Assembly (NCBI GenBank): GCA_020636135.1
Contig: JACJYK010000001.1
Coordinates: 3,148,501 to 3,212,500 of the forward strand
Length of the DNA: 64,000 nucleotides
Direction of reading: 5' to 3'
Source: Lewinellaceae bacterium
GTDB lineage: Bacteria > Bacteroidota > Bacteroidia > Chitinophagales > Saprospiraceae
Shown: in pieces, positions 28,383-36,858 of the stretch
Layout of the letters: every line of letters begins with the position of its first letter
Position numbering within the stretch: the stretch's first letter is position 1
Position numbers and translations under genes: made by a program
The notes under the pieces: model-generated
Told to the model about the DNA's origin: nothing
The model's input: only the letters and a program-made list of their open reading frames with translations
Database searches by the model: none

Positions 28383-28799
28383 TTAAGCGGGAGGCGTTTT
28401 CCCCCAGCGGGAAGGCTTGGTGACCAGCACCAGAACGGCACCGGCAGCACCCATTTTAAGTATATTGAAGACGAGATTGTTCATCATGACAAAAATATCG
28501 ATCTGCTCCGTAGCATAACGGGTCAGAATGGTCAGGCTAAAAACGAGAAAGCCAATCAATAAACCATAGATGAATCCCTGACTTAACCGGGACAGATCAT
28601 CGCTGTATTTCCCTGCGAAATATGTAAAGAACAGCCCGAAGACCAGATATCCGATGGTGAGAAAAATAAAATCCGGCATTTCGCGCAACACGCCCGGATC
28701 CAATGACATGAATCCAAAGGTCCCGTAATAGAGGTAATCTATCAGGAACAGAAAAACGGCGGTAGCCAGGGTGCCCGCGAGGAGCGTTTTATTGGACAT
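28383..28799 (-). CDS. Small four-segment membrane protein, family unresolved
   Basis: About 138 residues from the ATG at 28799 (MSNKTLLAGTLATAVFLFLID); an ATG at 28805 would add two. Four membrane segments alternate with short charged loops (one reads GKYSDDLSRLSQGFIYG). The layout is like DUF1761-type proteins, but I cannot confirm this. It is convergent with the DoxX-like gene with only four bases between the stop codons, so their messages must overlap at the 3' ends. Confidence 0.6.
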   Translation of the reverse strand: MSNKTLLAGTLATAVFLFLIDYLYYGTFGFMSLDPGVLREMPDFIFLTIGYLVFGLFFTYFAGKYSDDLSRLSQGFIYGLLIGFLVFSLTILTRYATEQIDIFVMMNNLVFNILKMGAAGAVLVLVTKPSRWGKTPPA

Positions 28800-28967
28800 G
28801 ACCATGCATTAAAACGTTGTCACCCAAGGTACCTAATTTTCGCTGACAAAAATGAAGATCATGGCCTGATCCTGATTACGGGGGGCATGGACAATTTGTC
28901 CATGACAAGTAATAAGATGACCAACAACCATTAATTTGCCGGATAATAATGGAACTATTCAGGTGAT

Positions 28968-29570
28968 ATGAACCTATCGTTTTTAATTCGTCCGGCTACG
29001 GAGGCTGATTCGGCACCTATGCTGGCTATTTACCGGCCCTATATTGAAGTGGGATATGTTTCCTTTGAAGAGGTGGTTCCTGACCTGGATGAATTTGACC
29101 GGCGTCGCATGCATTACCAGGCTTCAGCCCCCTGGCTGGTGGTTACTTTTGAACATAAGGTGATTGGCTATGCCTACGCTGCGGCACACCGGGGCAGACC
29201 TGCCTATCGCTGGACCAGGGAATTATCCATCTATCTGGACACGGATCATCATCGCAGGGGAGTGGCCCAGGCTTTATATTTTGCCTTGATACAGGTGCTG
29301 CAATGGCAAGGATACGTGAATGTGCTGGCAGGAGTGACCCTTCCAAATCCGGCTAGTGAACGATTTCATGAAAAGCTGGGCATGACTCCGGTGGGTACCT
29401 ACCACCACATCGGTTATAAATTTGGTACTTATTGTGATGTACGCTGGTACGAGCTATTTATCGGGGAGCTGCACACTCCACCGGCCGAGATAAGGTCACT
29501 GGAGGGATTTTGGCAGAGCAGGGAATGGGAAGTGATTTGCAGCGAAGCGCTGGCGAAGGTCGGGTCCTAA
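28968..29570 (+). CDS. GNAT acetyltransferase, phosphinothricin-acetyltransferase-like
   Basis: 200 residues. The N-terminus FLIRPATEADSAPMLAIYRPYIE is the usual first strand and helix of the PAT-type GNAT group. The acetyl-CoA loop is in YLDTDHHRRGVAQALYFAL (motif A, R/Q-x-x-G-x-A form) and the end of the fold is in ASERFHEKLGMTPVGTYHHIGYKFG. Relatives acetylate small amines such as phosphinothricin or methionine sulfone. The substrate is not predictable here. The gene is flanked by a divergent membrane protein gene and a long non-coding gap. Confidence 0.85.
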   Translation: MNLSFLIRPATEADSAPMLAIYRPYIEVGYVSFEEVVPDLDEFDRRRMHYQASAPWLVVTFEHKVIGYAYAAAHRGRPAYRWTRELSIYLDTDHHRRGVAQALYFALIQVLQWQGYVNVLAGVTLPNPASERFHEKLGMTPVGTYHHIGYKFGTYCDVRWYELFIGELHTPPAEIRSLEGFWQSREWEVICSEALAKVGS

Positions 29571-29785
29571 AAAACAAGGTGCGCCTGCAACGGTTTGCAA
29601 GCGCACATTATAAAACGCCCAAAAAAGAAGATGCAATTAATAACTGACTCTAAAGGAACTTCAGGTTTCACCTTCTGCTAAAGAAAATCGACAGAATGGC
29701 TAAACCAGATTAGCTTCCTATGAATCAAGAGGGGGTAAAAATCGGGGGGGGTATGTACTTTCTAGTGCTGGCAGCATTTGATAAT

Positions 29786-29817
29786 AAAAAGTCGCATCCG
29801 GCCGAATGCGACTTTTT
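29786..29817. terminator. Strong hairpin terminator
   Basis: AAAAAGTCGCAT pairs with ATGCGACTTTTT over a CCGGCCGA loop, giving a 12-bp stem with five T on both outer sides. It looks like a bidirectional rho-independent terminator and is about 215 nt past the GNAT stop, so a transcript other than the GNAT message may also end here. Confidence 0.75.
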
Positions 29818-29930
29818 CAGTAGTTGATAATCCCATGAACTTATCCGAAACTAAAGGCACAAACGAATTTTACGGGAAAACTTTATTATCACGATTATAA
29901 TAGAAGTCAAATTGAAGTCCCTGGAAACTT

Positions 29931-29972
29931 TATTAATAGCAGGTTGTCAAAATCGACAACCCACTATTAATA
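29931..29972. other. Long AT/GC hairpin
   Basis: TATTAATAG + CA + GGTTGTC pairs with GACAACC + CA + CTATTAATA: 16 bp of perfect pairing with one 2-bp internal mismatch and a 6-nt loop. It has no T-run. Confidence 0.6.
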
Positions 29973-30274
29973 AAAATTATAATCCCATGAACATATCCTT
30001 AATCTAAGATTAAAGGAACGCTGATTCTTTAACCAGCGCTGTGAATCATTATTCACACTACAATAATCCGACAATCGGGAGCCCTATACAATGACAAATT
30101 TACCACATTGTCGTATTTTATTTTTTATAATATATTATGCTAAACACATCTATATTGCTGATTAAAAGATACTTATAAAATATTCACTCACGAAACTGAA
30201 GACGAATTGTCTAATTTAACAAAGACTTGTCGGCAAAATATTGCAGCAGAAAACCTGAAAAAGATGGAAAAAAG

Positions 30275-31366
30275 TTAATTGAAAGGGCTTTGATAGGCAG
30301 GATTGGTCAGAAAATCCGGATCGGTCAGCGTAAGAATAAAGGCCTTAAGGTCGGATCGCTGCTCTTCCGAAAGCTTAAGCGGATAGATCAGGGCGTCTTT
30401 GTTCAGCTGGTTATGTCCGCCGCTGATGTAGTGGTCCAGCACCTCATCCAGTGTCTTGAAACGGCCATCATGCATATAAGGGGCGGTATAAGCTAAATTA
30501 CGCAGGGTGGGAACACGAAACCGCCCATTGTCAATGACCTTGGCGGAAATGGCACCACGACCCATATCTGGAAAATCGTTCAGATCCTGGATGTCTTCTA
30601 TTCCGTTATTGATGTATTCATTGGTGGTAAACAGGGGCGCATTGTGACAGTGGGCGCATTCCGCATCAGGGAATCCGGATCCGAGATCAAAAAACATAAT
30701 GTAACCGTTCAGCTCCTCATCGGTGAAGAATTCTTCCTGACGCTGCACCCGGTCATATTTTGAGTTACCGGAGGATATTAAAGTCCGTTCAAACTGAGCG
30801 ATGGCTTTTGCGGCCAGCTCTTTGGTGATTTGATCTACATGCTCTATGCCAAAAGCTTCCCGGAAGCGGGCCGGGTAGTCGGGATGCCGCTGCAGGTCTT
30901 CGACCACTTTGGACCAGGAATGATGCAGTTCTATCTGGTCTTCTACTGGAACCAGTGCCTGTTCTTCCAATGACGCCGACCGGCCATCCCAAAACAATCC
31001 CCGGTTGTAATAACCTACATTGAGCAAACTCATAGCGCTGCGCCTTCCGTTAATGCCATCGATACCGGGGCTTACCGGAAGATCATCGGTAAAACTATGT
31101 TGCGGAAGATGACAACTGGCGCAAGCCATGGTGCTGTCACCAGACAGTATAGGATCATAAAACAACCTACGCCCCAGCTCGATGCCTTCAACCGTCATCG
31201 GATTATCCGCAGGAATTTCCATCTGTGGAAAAGTGGATGGTGCTACAATGCCGTAAGGATGCGGCTGGTAGGTAATAGCAGTTAGGTCACCGGGGTCCGG
31301 GCGATCTTTGGTACATTGGGAAAGTAAAAAAATAAACAATATGCCATATGACAAATGCCGGGTCAT
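30275..31366 (-). CDS. MbnH-like/MauG-type diheme cytochrome c peroxidase lipoprotein
   Basis: 363 residues with a lipoprotein signal (MTRHLSYGILFIFLLSQC, C18). Two c-type heme sites are intact: C82-A-S-C85-H86 and C237-A-H-C240-H241. The fold elements of the bacterial diheme peroxidase/MauG family are present: LGRRLFYDPILSGDSTM before heme 1, NVGYYNRGLFWDGRSASLEEQ, and RVPTLRNLAYTAPYMHDGRF after heme 2. The start codon overlaps the stop of the MbnP-like gene by 4 nt (ATGA). In the known MbnH/MbnP system such an enzyme oxidises a Trp of MbnP to kynurenine, creating a copper site. The gene order supports that role here over general peroxide removal. Confidence 0.88.
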   Translation of the reverse strand: MTRHLSYGILFIFLLSQCTKDRPDPGDLTAITYQPHPYGIVAPSTFPQMEIPADNPMTVEGIELGRRLFYDPILSGDSTMACASCHLPQHSFTDDLPVSPGIDGINGRRSAMSLLNVGYYNRGLFWDGRSASLEEQALVPVEDQIELHHSWSKVVEDLQRHPDYPARFREAFGIEHVDQITKELAAKAIAQFERTLISSGNSKYDRVQRQEEFFTDEELNGYIMFFDLGSGFPDAECAHCHNAPLFTTNEYINNGIEDIQDLNDFPDMGRGAISAKVIDNGRFRVPTLRNLAYTAPYMHDGRFKTLDEVLDHYISGGHNQLNKDALIYPLKLSEEQRSDLKAFILTLTDPDFLTNPAYQSPFN

Positions 31367-32118
31367 TGTACTTGCACGGATAATGCAGAAACCAGATTAT
31401 CAATGATTTGTGTGATCGGACCTAAATTGTTTGGATTGTGGTTAATAGGGCTGGCTGGAATGTCGAGGGAATTTCCAGGTTTGAACAGAATGGTTTCATG
31501 GTCAACATTCACTTTGACACTGGTTGTTGCCGTAGCATTGATGTTAATTGGAATATCCACATATGCCTGGCGATAGAGAGCATCCATACCGGTGTGGAAA
31601 ATAAATCCAAGATCCAGGTTCCCATTGCCCAGGGTGTCAAGAAATCCTTCGGTCTTTGAAAAGATGTAACTGTTCCATGCCGTCCAGTAATGGCTCTCCA
31701 GGGAAAGCGGGTTGGAACTGGGGTAATCAGCAGGTTTGGTGGCATTGACCGTTGGATTTAATCCAAGGCCGAAACCAATCCGGGTGTATTTACCCGCATC
31801 AATGTCGGAAAAAGTCAGCTTGAAACCTTTGGCTGCATCTTCGGCACTGGTCGAAACTGAGGTCAGATCCACAAATTCAACGGGCGATAGATCCAGGCGA
31901 TCTCCATTTTCGGCGATCAGGTAAACATCAGACAGGTAAAAATCCGATTTGGAAAACTGGATCTGGTGCCCTTCCGGAGTTAGATAGGAATGCAGTAATA
32001 CCAATGGCTCATCTCCGTAAGAAGCTGTGAAATCAAGCGTTAAGGTTCCTTTCTCCGGATCTTTATTACACCCCAGCAAAGTGATTCCAATCAACAAAAG
32101 AACGGATAAATACCTCAT
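31363..32118 (-). CDS. MbnP-like lipoprotein
   Basis: 251 residues with a lipoprotein signal (MRYLSVLLLIGITLLGC, C17). The mature part begins with a beta strand (GTLTLDFTASYGDEPLVL) and has the MbnP-domain landmarks: QFSKSDFYLSDVYLI, then IDAGKYTRIGFGLGLNP, then SHYWTAWNSYIFSKTEGFL with W145 and W148, and FIFHTGMDALYR with H174. In the founding system MbnP is a periplasmic copper-binding protein that depends on Trp oxidation by MbnH. W145 or W148 is the natural candidate, but I cannot tell which. The stop codon overlaps the start of the diheme gene by 4 nt, so the pair is translationally coupled. Confidence 0.82.
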   Translation of the reverse strand: MRYLSVLLLIGITLLGCNKDPEKGTLTLDFTASYGDEPLVLLHSYLTPEGHQIQFSKSDFYLSDVYLIAENGDRLDLSPVEFVDLTSVSTSAEDAAKGFKLTFSDIDAGKYTRIGFGLGLNPTVNATKPADYPSSNPLSLESHYWTAWNSYIFSKTEGFLDTLGNGNLDLGFIFHTGMDALYRQAYVDIPININATATTSVKVNVDHETILFKPGNSLDIPASPINHNPNNLGPITQIIDNLVSALSVQVQ

Positions 32119-32393
32119 AGTTAATGGTTAAGATATGGTTATAACAACTTGTACAAAAATAACGTTCAGAAAGACATCTAGGATGTAATCCGGGTCACAA
32201 AAGTTAGAGTAATTCTTGATTCGCTGGTGCTGGAAGTTATTTGCTGTGGGTTAACCCCCTATAAATGGGAGACGATACACTTATTAAAATTTTATGTTGG
32301 TCCACGTTTGGACATTTACTAGTTGGCAGCAATGATTCTTGATCAGCACCTTTGATTGCCAAACCCACCGAACGGAACCTTAAGTGGGCATTG

Positions 32394-33341
32394 TCAATCA
32401 AATGTGCTTCTTAGCGTTCGGTGTCCTACTACATCACAGGACAAGTTTCGGCAACACAAAGCGGTACGCAACAATAAGTTTTTTTCCGGTAAGTCAATCT
32501 TCTTTTTCGTCAAATACCGGTACGGTGAAGTGTATCCAATACCAGAATGGATACGCTCATAATTGTAAAACTGGATAAATCGATCATACGTTTGTGAAGC
32601 CTGTCCGAGGTCTTCAAAATCATAAGACTGCCAGATCAGTTTTTCTACGATGCTGTGGTACGATTCAATATGAGCATTCTGTTCTGGCGTAGCTGGTTTG
32701 ATAAATTCTTGACTGACCTGCTGGTTGGCAAAATACTGACGCACTTCTGCGGCTATAAATTGGGATCCATTATCGTTGCGAACATAGATTTTCTTCGGAA
32801 GTGAATACAGCGAAAAGATCTGTTCAAACAGTTTAATAATATCTCTCTTCTGAATCGACCAGGCCATATAATGACCCAGCACCCAACGGGATTCTACATC
32901 GATCACGGTAACCGTTAATCCATTGCGACGCTGCCCGTGGACATAGCCATATTTGATATCTATTTCCAGATACTCCAGACTGATACGGCATGGTGGTAAC
33001 AGATCCTTGACCCATTCCCTGTCCCTGGGCCTTGCTTGCCTTTTCTTCTTGTTGACCAATTGATGCTCCTTCATCAAACGGTATACCTTCTTTTCGTTGA
33101 TCATGTAATGCCTGGACTGTTGCAGCCATCGCGTGACTTTTCGGTATCCATAATCCACAAACTCTTGATCCAGGATCCATTTGATGTCTTCTACGACCTG
33201 TTCATTCCAGACCCATTGTCCCGAATAGGTCATCGTGTGTTCCGATGCCCGACATCCACGTTTACCGTTCGTATTTCTACGTGCTTTCCTGCCGTAGTAA
33301 GTACTCGATGCAACACCGGTGTACTTCAATACTAGACGCAC
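32394..33341 (-). CDS. IS3-family orfB (DDE transposase), copy 1, 5' frame broken
   Basis: 315 residues are readable from a GTG at 33341 (RLVLKYTGVASSTYYGRK). The DDE residues are in EIDIKYGYV, RNDNGSQF and HIESYHSIVEK, typical of IS3 integrase cores. In copy 2 the frame continues upstream through a run of four G (with MVAEMFIAEGHPV); copy 1 has three G there, which throws the start out of frame, so the N-terminus is damaged or misread. Apart from this, the reading frame to the stop at 32394 is intact. Confidence 0.8.
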   Translation of the reverse strand: MRLVLKYTGVASSTYYGRKARRNTNGKRGCRASEHTMTYSGQWVWNEQVVEDIKWILDQEFVDYGYRKVTRWLQQSRHYMINEKKVYRLMKEHQLVNKKKRQARPRDREWVKDLLPPCRISLEYLEIDIKYGYVHGQRRNGLTVTVIDVESRWVLGHYMAWSIQKRDIIKLFEQIFSLYSLPKKIYVRNDNGSQFIAAEVRQYFANQQVSQEFIKPATPEQNAHIESYHSIVEKLIWQSYDFEDLGQASQTYDRFIQFYNYERIHSGIGYTSPYRYLTKKKIDLPEKNLLLRTALCCRNLSCDVVGHRTLRSTFD

Positions 33342-33386
33342 CGGATGCCCTCTGCTATGAACATTTCTGCGACCATCAATCGTTCT

Positions 33387-33704
33387 TCAAGCGTATTTGG
33401 CTTTTTTTAGCAGCTCTTCTTTGATCCGCAAGGCCAGCTCTTTTTCCGCCAGCATCTCTTTATACGCTTTTAACTCTCGTTTCAACTGCTCATTCTCAAC
33501 TTCTAAATCGGTCTTTACCACTGGTGATCGATTCTCCAGTCCGATGGAGCCATCCTTTTCATAACGGTCAATCCACCGACGTAACACACTATCCGACAAT
33601 TCATATTCCCGGCGTGCTCGTGTTACCCCATGTCGCTTGCTAAATTGTATGATTTCTAATTTCTGAGCTACCGTGAAGCTCCTTCTGTGACGAGTCATTT
33701 GCAC
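33387..33704 (-). CDS. IS3-family orfA (helix-turn-helix), copy 1
   Basis: 105 residues: RRSFTVAQKLEIIQFSKRHG and RARREYELSDSVLRRWIDRYE form the IS3 HTH_21 type DNA-binding domain. A leucine-rich coiled coil follows (ENEQLKRELKAYKEMLAEKE), used in known IS3 transposases for dimerisation. The frame ends just after an A7 run, where orfB is reached only by a change of frame. This copy is intact, unlike copy 2. Confidence 0.85.
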   Translation of the reverse strand: MQMTRHRRSFTVAQKLEIIQFSKRHGVTRARREYELSDSVLRRWIDRYEKDGSIGLENRSPVVKTDLEVENEQLKRELKAYKEMLAEKELALRIKEELLKKAKYA

Positions 33705-33764
33705 TCTTTTTTATGGTTATAAAATTAAGCGCATTTTCTCCATCTATTTAGGGGGTCAGAGGGG

Positions 33765-35217
33765 CTGTACGCTGTTCGCTTTTCGCTGTTCGCTTTTCGC
33801 TGTTCGCTTTTCGCTGTTCGCGGTACGCCTTTAGCCTTTCACCTTTGGCCTTTCACCTCCCACGTCAACACGTCAACACGTCAACACGAAAACACATTAT
33901 CAGATATCGCTCCGTGCGCCACTCTCAGTTGGCTAAGTCGAGATGACAAATGGTGGAAAGCTGAATGCTGTTTGCTGTTCGCTGTTCGCTGTACGCCGTA
34001 CGCTGTTTGCTGTGTGCGTTGATGCATGAAAACTCTAATCATATTCTTAGTGCTTCCTGGTGACCTAAGTGCCTTAGTGGTAAACAGCTATTCGCTTTTC
34101 GCCTTTCGCTTTTCGCTGGGGATACGAAAAGAAATCAATAACGAAAACACATCAATACGCTGGAATTAATATTCTTAGTGCTTCCTGGTGACCTAAGTGC
34201 CTTGGTGTTTAAATAGCTTTTCGCTATTCGCCATTCGCTTTTCGCTGGGGATACGAAATACCGAAAACACAATACGCTGGAATTAATATTCTTAGTGCTT
34301 CTTCGTGACCTAAGTGCCTTAGTGGTAAATAGCTATTCGCTATTCGCCTTTCGCTTTTCGCTGGGGATACGAAAAGAAATCAATACCGAAAACACATCAA
34401 TACGCTGGAATTAATATTCTTAGTGCTTCTTCGTGACCTAAGTGCCTTAGTGGTAAACAGCTATTCGCTTTTCGCCTTTCGCTTTTCGCTGGGGATACGA
34501 AAAGAAATCAATACCGAAAACACATCAACACGTTGGAATTAATATCTTAGTGCTTCTTCGTGACCTAAGTGCCTTAGTGTTAAAATAGCTTTTCGCTGTT
34601 CGCCTTTCGCTTTTCGCTGGGGATACGAAAAGAAATCAATACCGAAAACACATCAATACGCTGGAATTAATATTCTTAGTGCTTCTTCGTGACCTAAGTG
34701 CCTTAGTGTTTAAATAGCTATTCGCTATTCGCTTTTCGCTATTTGCTGAGGATACGAAAAGAAATCAATACCGAAAACACATCAACACGTTGGAATTAAC
34801 ATTCTTAGTGCTTCTTCGTGACCTAAGTGCCTTAGTGGTAAATAGCTATTCGCCTTTCGCTTTTCGCTGGGGATACGAAAAGAAATCAATACCGAAAACA
34901 CATCAATACGCTGGAATTAATATTCTTAGTGCTTCTTCGTGACCTAAGTGCCTTAGTGTTTAAATAGCTATTCGCTATTCGCTTTTCGCTATTTGCTGAG
35001 GATACGAAAAGAAATCAATACCGAAAACACATCAACACGTTGGAATTAACATTCTTAGTGCTTCTTCGTGACCTAAGTGCCTTAGTGGTAAATAGCTATT
35101 CGCCTTTCGCTTTTCGCTGGGGATACGAAAAGAAATCAATAACGAAAACACATCAATACGCTGGAATTAATATTCTTAGTGCTTCTTCGTGACCTAAGTG
35201 CCTTAGTGGTAAATAGC
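33765..35217. repeat. Modular tandem repeat array, ten copies, about 128-bp period
   Basis: The anchor GTGACCTAAGTGCC occurs at 34060, 34188, 34305, 34433, 34561, 34689, 34818, 34939, 35068 and 35189 (steps 117-129 bp). Each unit is built from three modules: TTCGC-type (TTCGCTATTCGCCTTTCGC), a linker with GGGGATACGAAAAGAAATC and AAAACACATCAATACGCTGG, and AATATTCTTAGTGCTTCTTC with GTGCCTTAGTGGTAAA. Steps of 121 rather than 128 reflect shorter TTCGC modules. The first 300 bp (33765-34060) are a decayed mixture of the same words. There is no open reading frame and no unique spacer between units. Confidence 0.92.
33905..33950 (+). repeat. Dispersed 46-bp element, copy 1
   Basis: TCCGTGCGCCACTCTCAGTT and GGCTAAGTCGAGATGACAAA lie here. 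A close relative occurs in the opposite orientation at 46395-46440. It is embedded in the word-rich start of the repeat array. Confidence 0.7.
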
Positions 35218-35281
35218 ACATCCCCTCTGACCCCCTAAATAGATGGAGAAAATGCGCTTAATTTTATAACCATAAAAAAGA

Positions 35282-35578
35282 GTGCAAATGACTCGTCACA
35301 GAAGGAGCTTCACGGTAGCTCAGAAATTAGAAATCATACAATTTAGCAAGCGACATGGGGTAACACGAGCACGCCGGGAATATGAATTGTCGGATAGTGT
35401 GTTACGTCGGTGGATTGACCGTTATGAAAAGGATGGCTCCATCGGACTGGAGAATCGATCACCAGTGGTAAAGACCGATTTAGAAGTTGAGAATGAGCAG
35501 TTGAAACGAGAGTTAAAAGCGTATAAAGAGATGCTGGCGGAAAAAGAGCTGGCCTTGCGGATCAAGAAGAGCTGCTAA
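35282..35578 (+). pseudogene. IS3-family orfA, copy 2, frameshifted end
   Basis: The first 94 codons match copy 1. Then an AAA becomes AA (ATCAAGAAGAG instead of ATCAAAGAAGAG), which ends the protein after KKSC instead of KEELLKKAKYA. The helix-turn-helix part is unaffected. Confidence 0.8.
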
Positions 35579-35608
35579 AAAAAGCCAAATACGCTTGAAG
35601 AACGATTG

Positions 35609-36593
35609 ATGGTCGCAGAAATGTTCATAGCAGAGGGGCATCCGGTGCGTCTAGTATTGAAGTACACCGGTGTTGCATCGAGTACTTACTACGGCAGGAA
35701 AGCACGTAGAAATACGAACGGTAAACGTGGATGTCGGGCATCGGAACACACGATGACCTATTCGGGACAATGGGTCTGGAATGAACAGGTCGTAGAAGAC
35801 ATCAAATGGATCCTGGATCAAGAGTTTGTGGATTATGGATACCGAAAAAAGTCACGCGATGGCTGCAACAGTCCAGGCATTACATGATCAACGAAAAGAA
35901 GGTATACCGTTTGATGAAGGAGCATCAATTGGTCAACAAGAAGAAAAGGCAAGCAAGGCCCAGGGACAGGGAATGGGTCAAGGATCTGTTACCACCATGC
36001 CGTATCAGTCTGGAGTATCTGGAAATAGATATCAAATATGGCTATGTCCACGGGCAGCGTCGCAATGGATTAACGGTTACCGTGATCGATGTAGAATCCC
36101 GTTGGGTGCTGGGTCATTATATGGCCTGGTCGATTCAGAAGAGAGATATTATTAAACTGTTTGAACAGATCTTTTCGCTGTATTCACTTCCGAAGAAAAT
36201 CTATGTTCGCAACGATAATGGATCCCAATTTATAGCCGCAGAAGTGCGTCAGTATTTTGCCAACCAGCAGGTCAGTCAAGAATTTATCAAACCAGCTACG
36301 CCAGAACAGAATGCTCATATTGAATCGTACCACAGCATCGTAGAAAACTGATCTGGCAGTCTTATGATTTTGAAGACCTCGGACAGGCTTCACAAACGTA
36401 TGATCGATTTATCCAGTTTTACAATTATGAGCGTATCCATTCTGGTATTGGATACACTTCACCGTACCGGTATTTGACGAAAAAGAAGATTGACTTACCG
36501 GAAAAAAACTTATTGTTGCGTACCGCTTTGTGTTGCCGAAACTTGTCCTGTGATGTAGTAGGACACCGAACGCTAAGAAGCACATTTGATTGA
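35609..36593 (+). pseudogene. IS3-family orfB, copy 2, two frameshifts
   Basis: The N-terminus is better kept here than in copy 1 (MVAEMFIAEGHPVRLVLKY). An A4 to A6 change near 35845 shifts the frame after TATGGATACCG, and an A5 to A4 change near 36345 shifts it again and truncates the third part before KLIWQSYDFE. The remainder matches copy 1 to the stop at 36593. It is not able to encode an intact transposase as read. Confidence 0.85.
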
Positions 36594-36739
36594 CAATGCC
36601 CACTTAAGGTTCCGTTCGGTGGGTTTGGCAATCAAAGGTGCTGATCAAGAATCATTGCTGCCAACTAGTAAATGTCCAAACGTGGACCAACATAAAATTT
36701 TAATAAGTGTATCGTCTCCCATTTATAGGGGGTTAACCC

Positions 36740-36858
36740 ACATCAATACGCTGGAATTAATATTCTTAGTGCTTCTTCGTGACCTAAGTGCCTTAGTGGT
36801 AAATAGCTATTCGCTTTTCGCTATTCGCTATTCGTGAACACGTGAACACGTGAACACG
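36740..36858. repeat. Last array unit and AACACGTG words
   Basis: One more array unit (anchor at 36779) follows IS copy 2, then TATTCGCTTTTCGCTATTCG and three GTGAACAC words. The tract ends at the stop codon of the next gene. Confidence 0.75.

Larger units (their letters stand above)
29571..30274. other. 704-bp non-coding gap with three hairpin units
   Basis: I see no gene here. Between the convergent GNAT and MbnH-like genes the sequence holds three hairpins with unrelated stems: 29579-29606 (GTGCGC/GCGCAC ends, one mismatch), 29786-29817 (terminator) and 29931-29972. Two are followed by the box ATAATCCCATGAAC and then TATCC and TAAAGG-AC; a third, weaker TAAAGGAAC is at 29652-29660. Smaller hairpins lie at 30019-30038 (CGCTG/CAGCG) and 30041-30056 (GTGAAT/ATTCAC). 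The right part (30100-30270) is AT-rich with no clear feature. It could be a set of small RNA or terminator-like units. Confidence 0.55.
32248..33764 (-). mobile_element. IS3-family insertion sequence, copy 1
   Basis: The 1517-bp element is bounded by a 4-bp duplication, CTGT on the plus strand at 32244-32247 and 33765-33768. Its ends are related but imperfect inverted repeats: CCCCTCTGACCCCCTAAATAG at the transposase 5' side and GGGTTAACCCCCTATAAATG at the other side. It carries a helix-turn-helix orfA and an orfB with a DDE integrase core. Its sequence is the same as copy 2 (35222-36739) except for four short homopolymer differences that account exactly for the 1-bp length difference. Confidence 0.9.
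35222..36739 (+). mobile_element. IS3-family insertion sequence, copy 2 (inverted relative to copy 1)
   Basis: The 1518-bp element is flanked by ACAT at 35218-35221 and 36740-36743, a 4-bp duplication that differs from copy 1. The ends are the same as in copy 1. It was inserted into the tandem array: one further array unit (anchor 36779) follows its right side. All coding frames in it are broken by single-base changes in homopolymer runs. Confidence 0.9.

Noticed and set aside
33765..35217. A CRISPR array
   Set aside because: Units are about 128 bp, conserved along their whole length, with no unique spacers and no cas genes in the window.
32248..36739. A composite transposon carrying cargo
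   Set aside because: Nothing coding lies between the IS copies, each copy has its own different 4-bp target duplication (CTGT and ACAT), and so they inserted independently.
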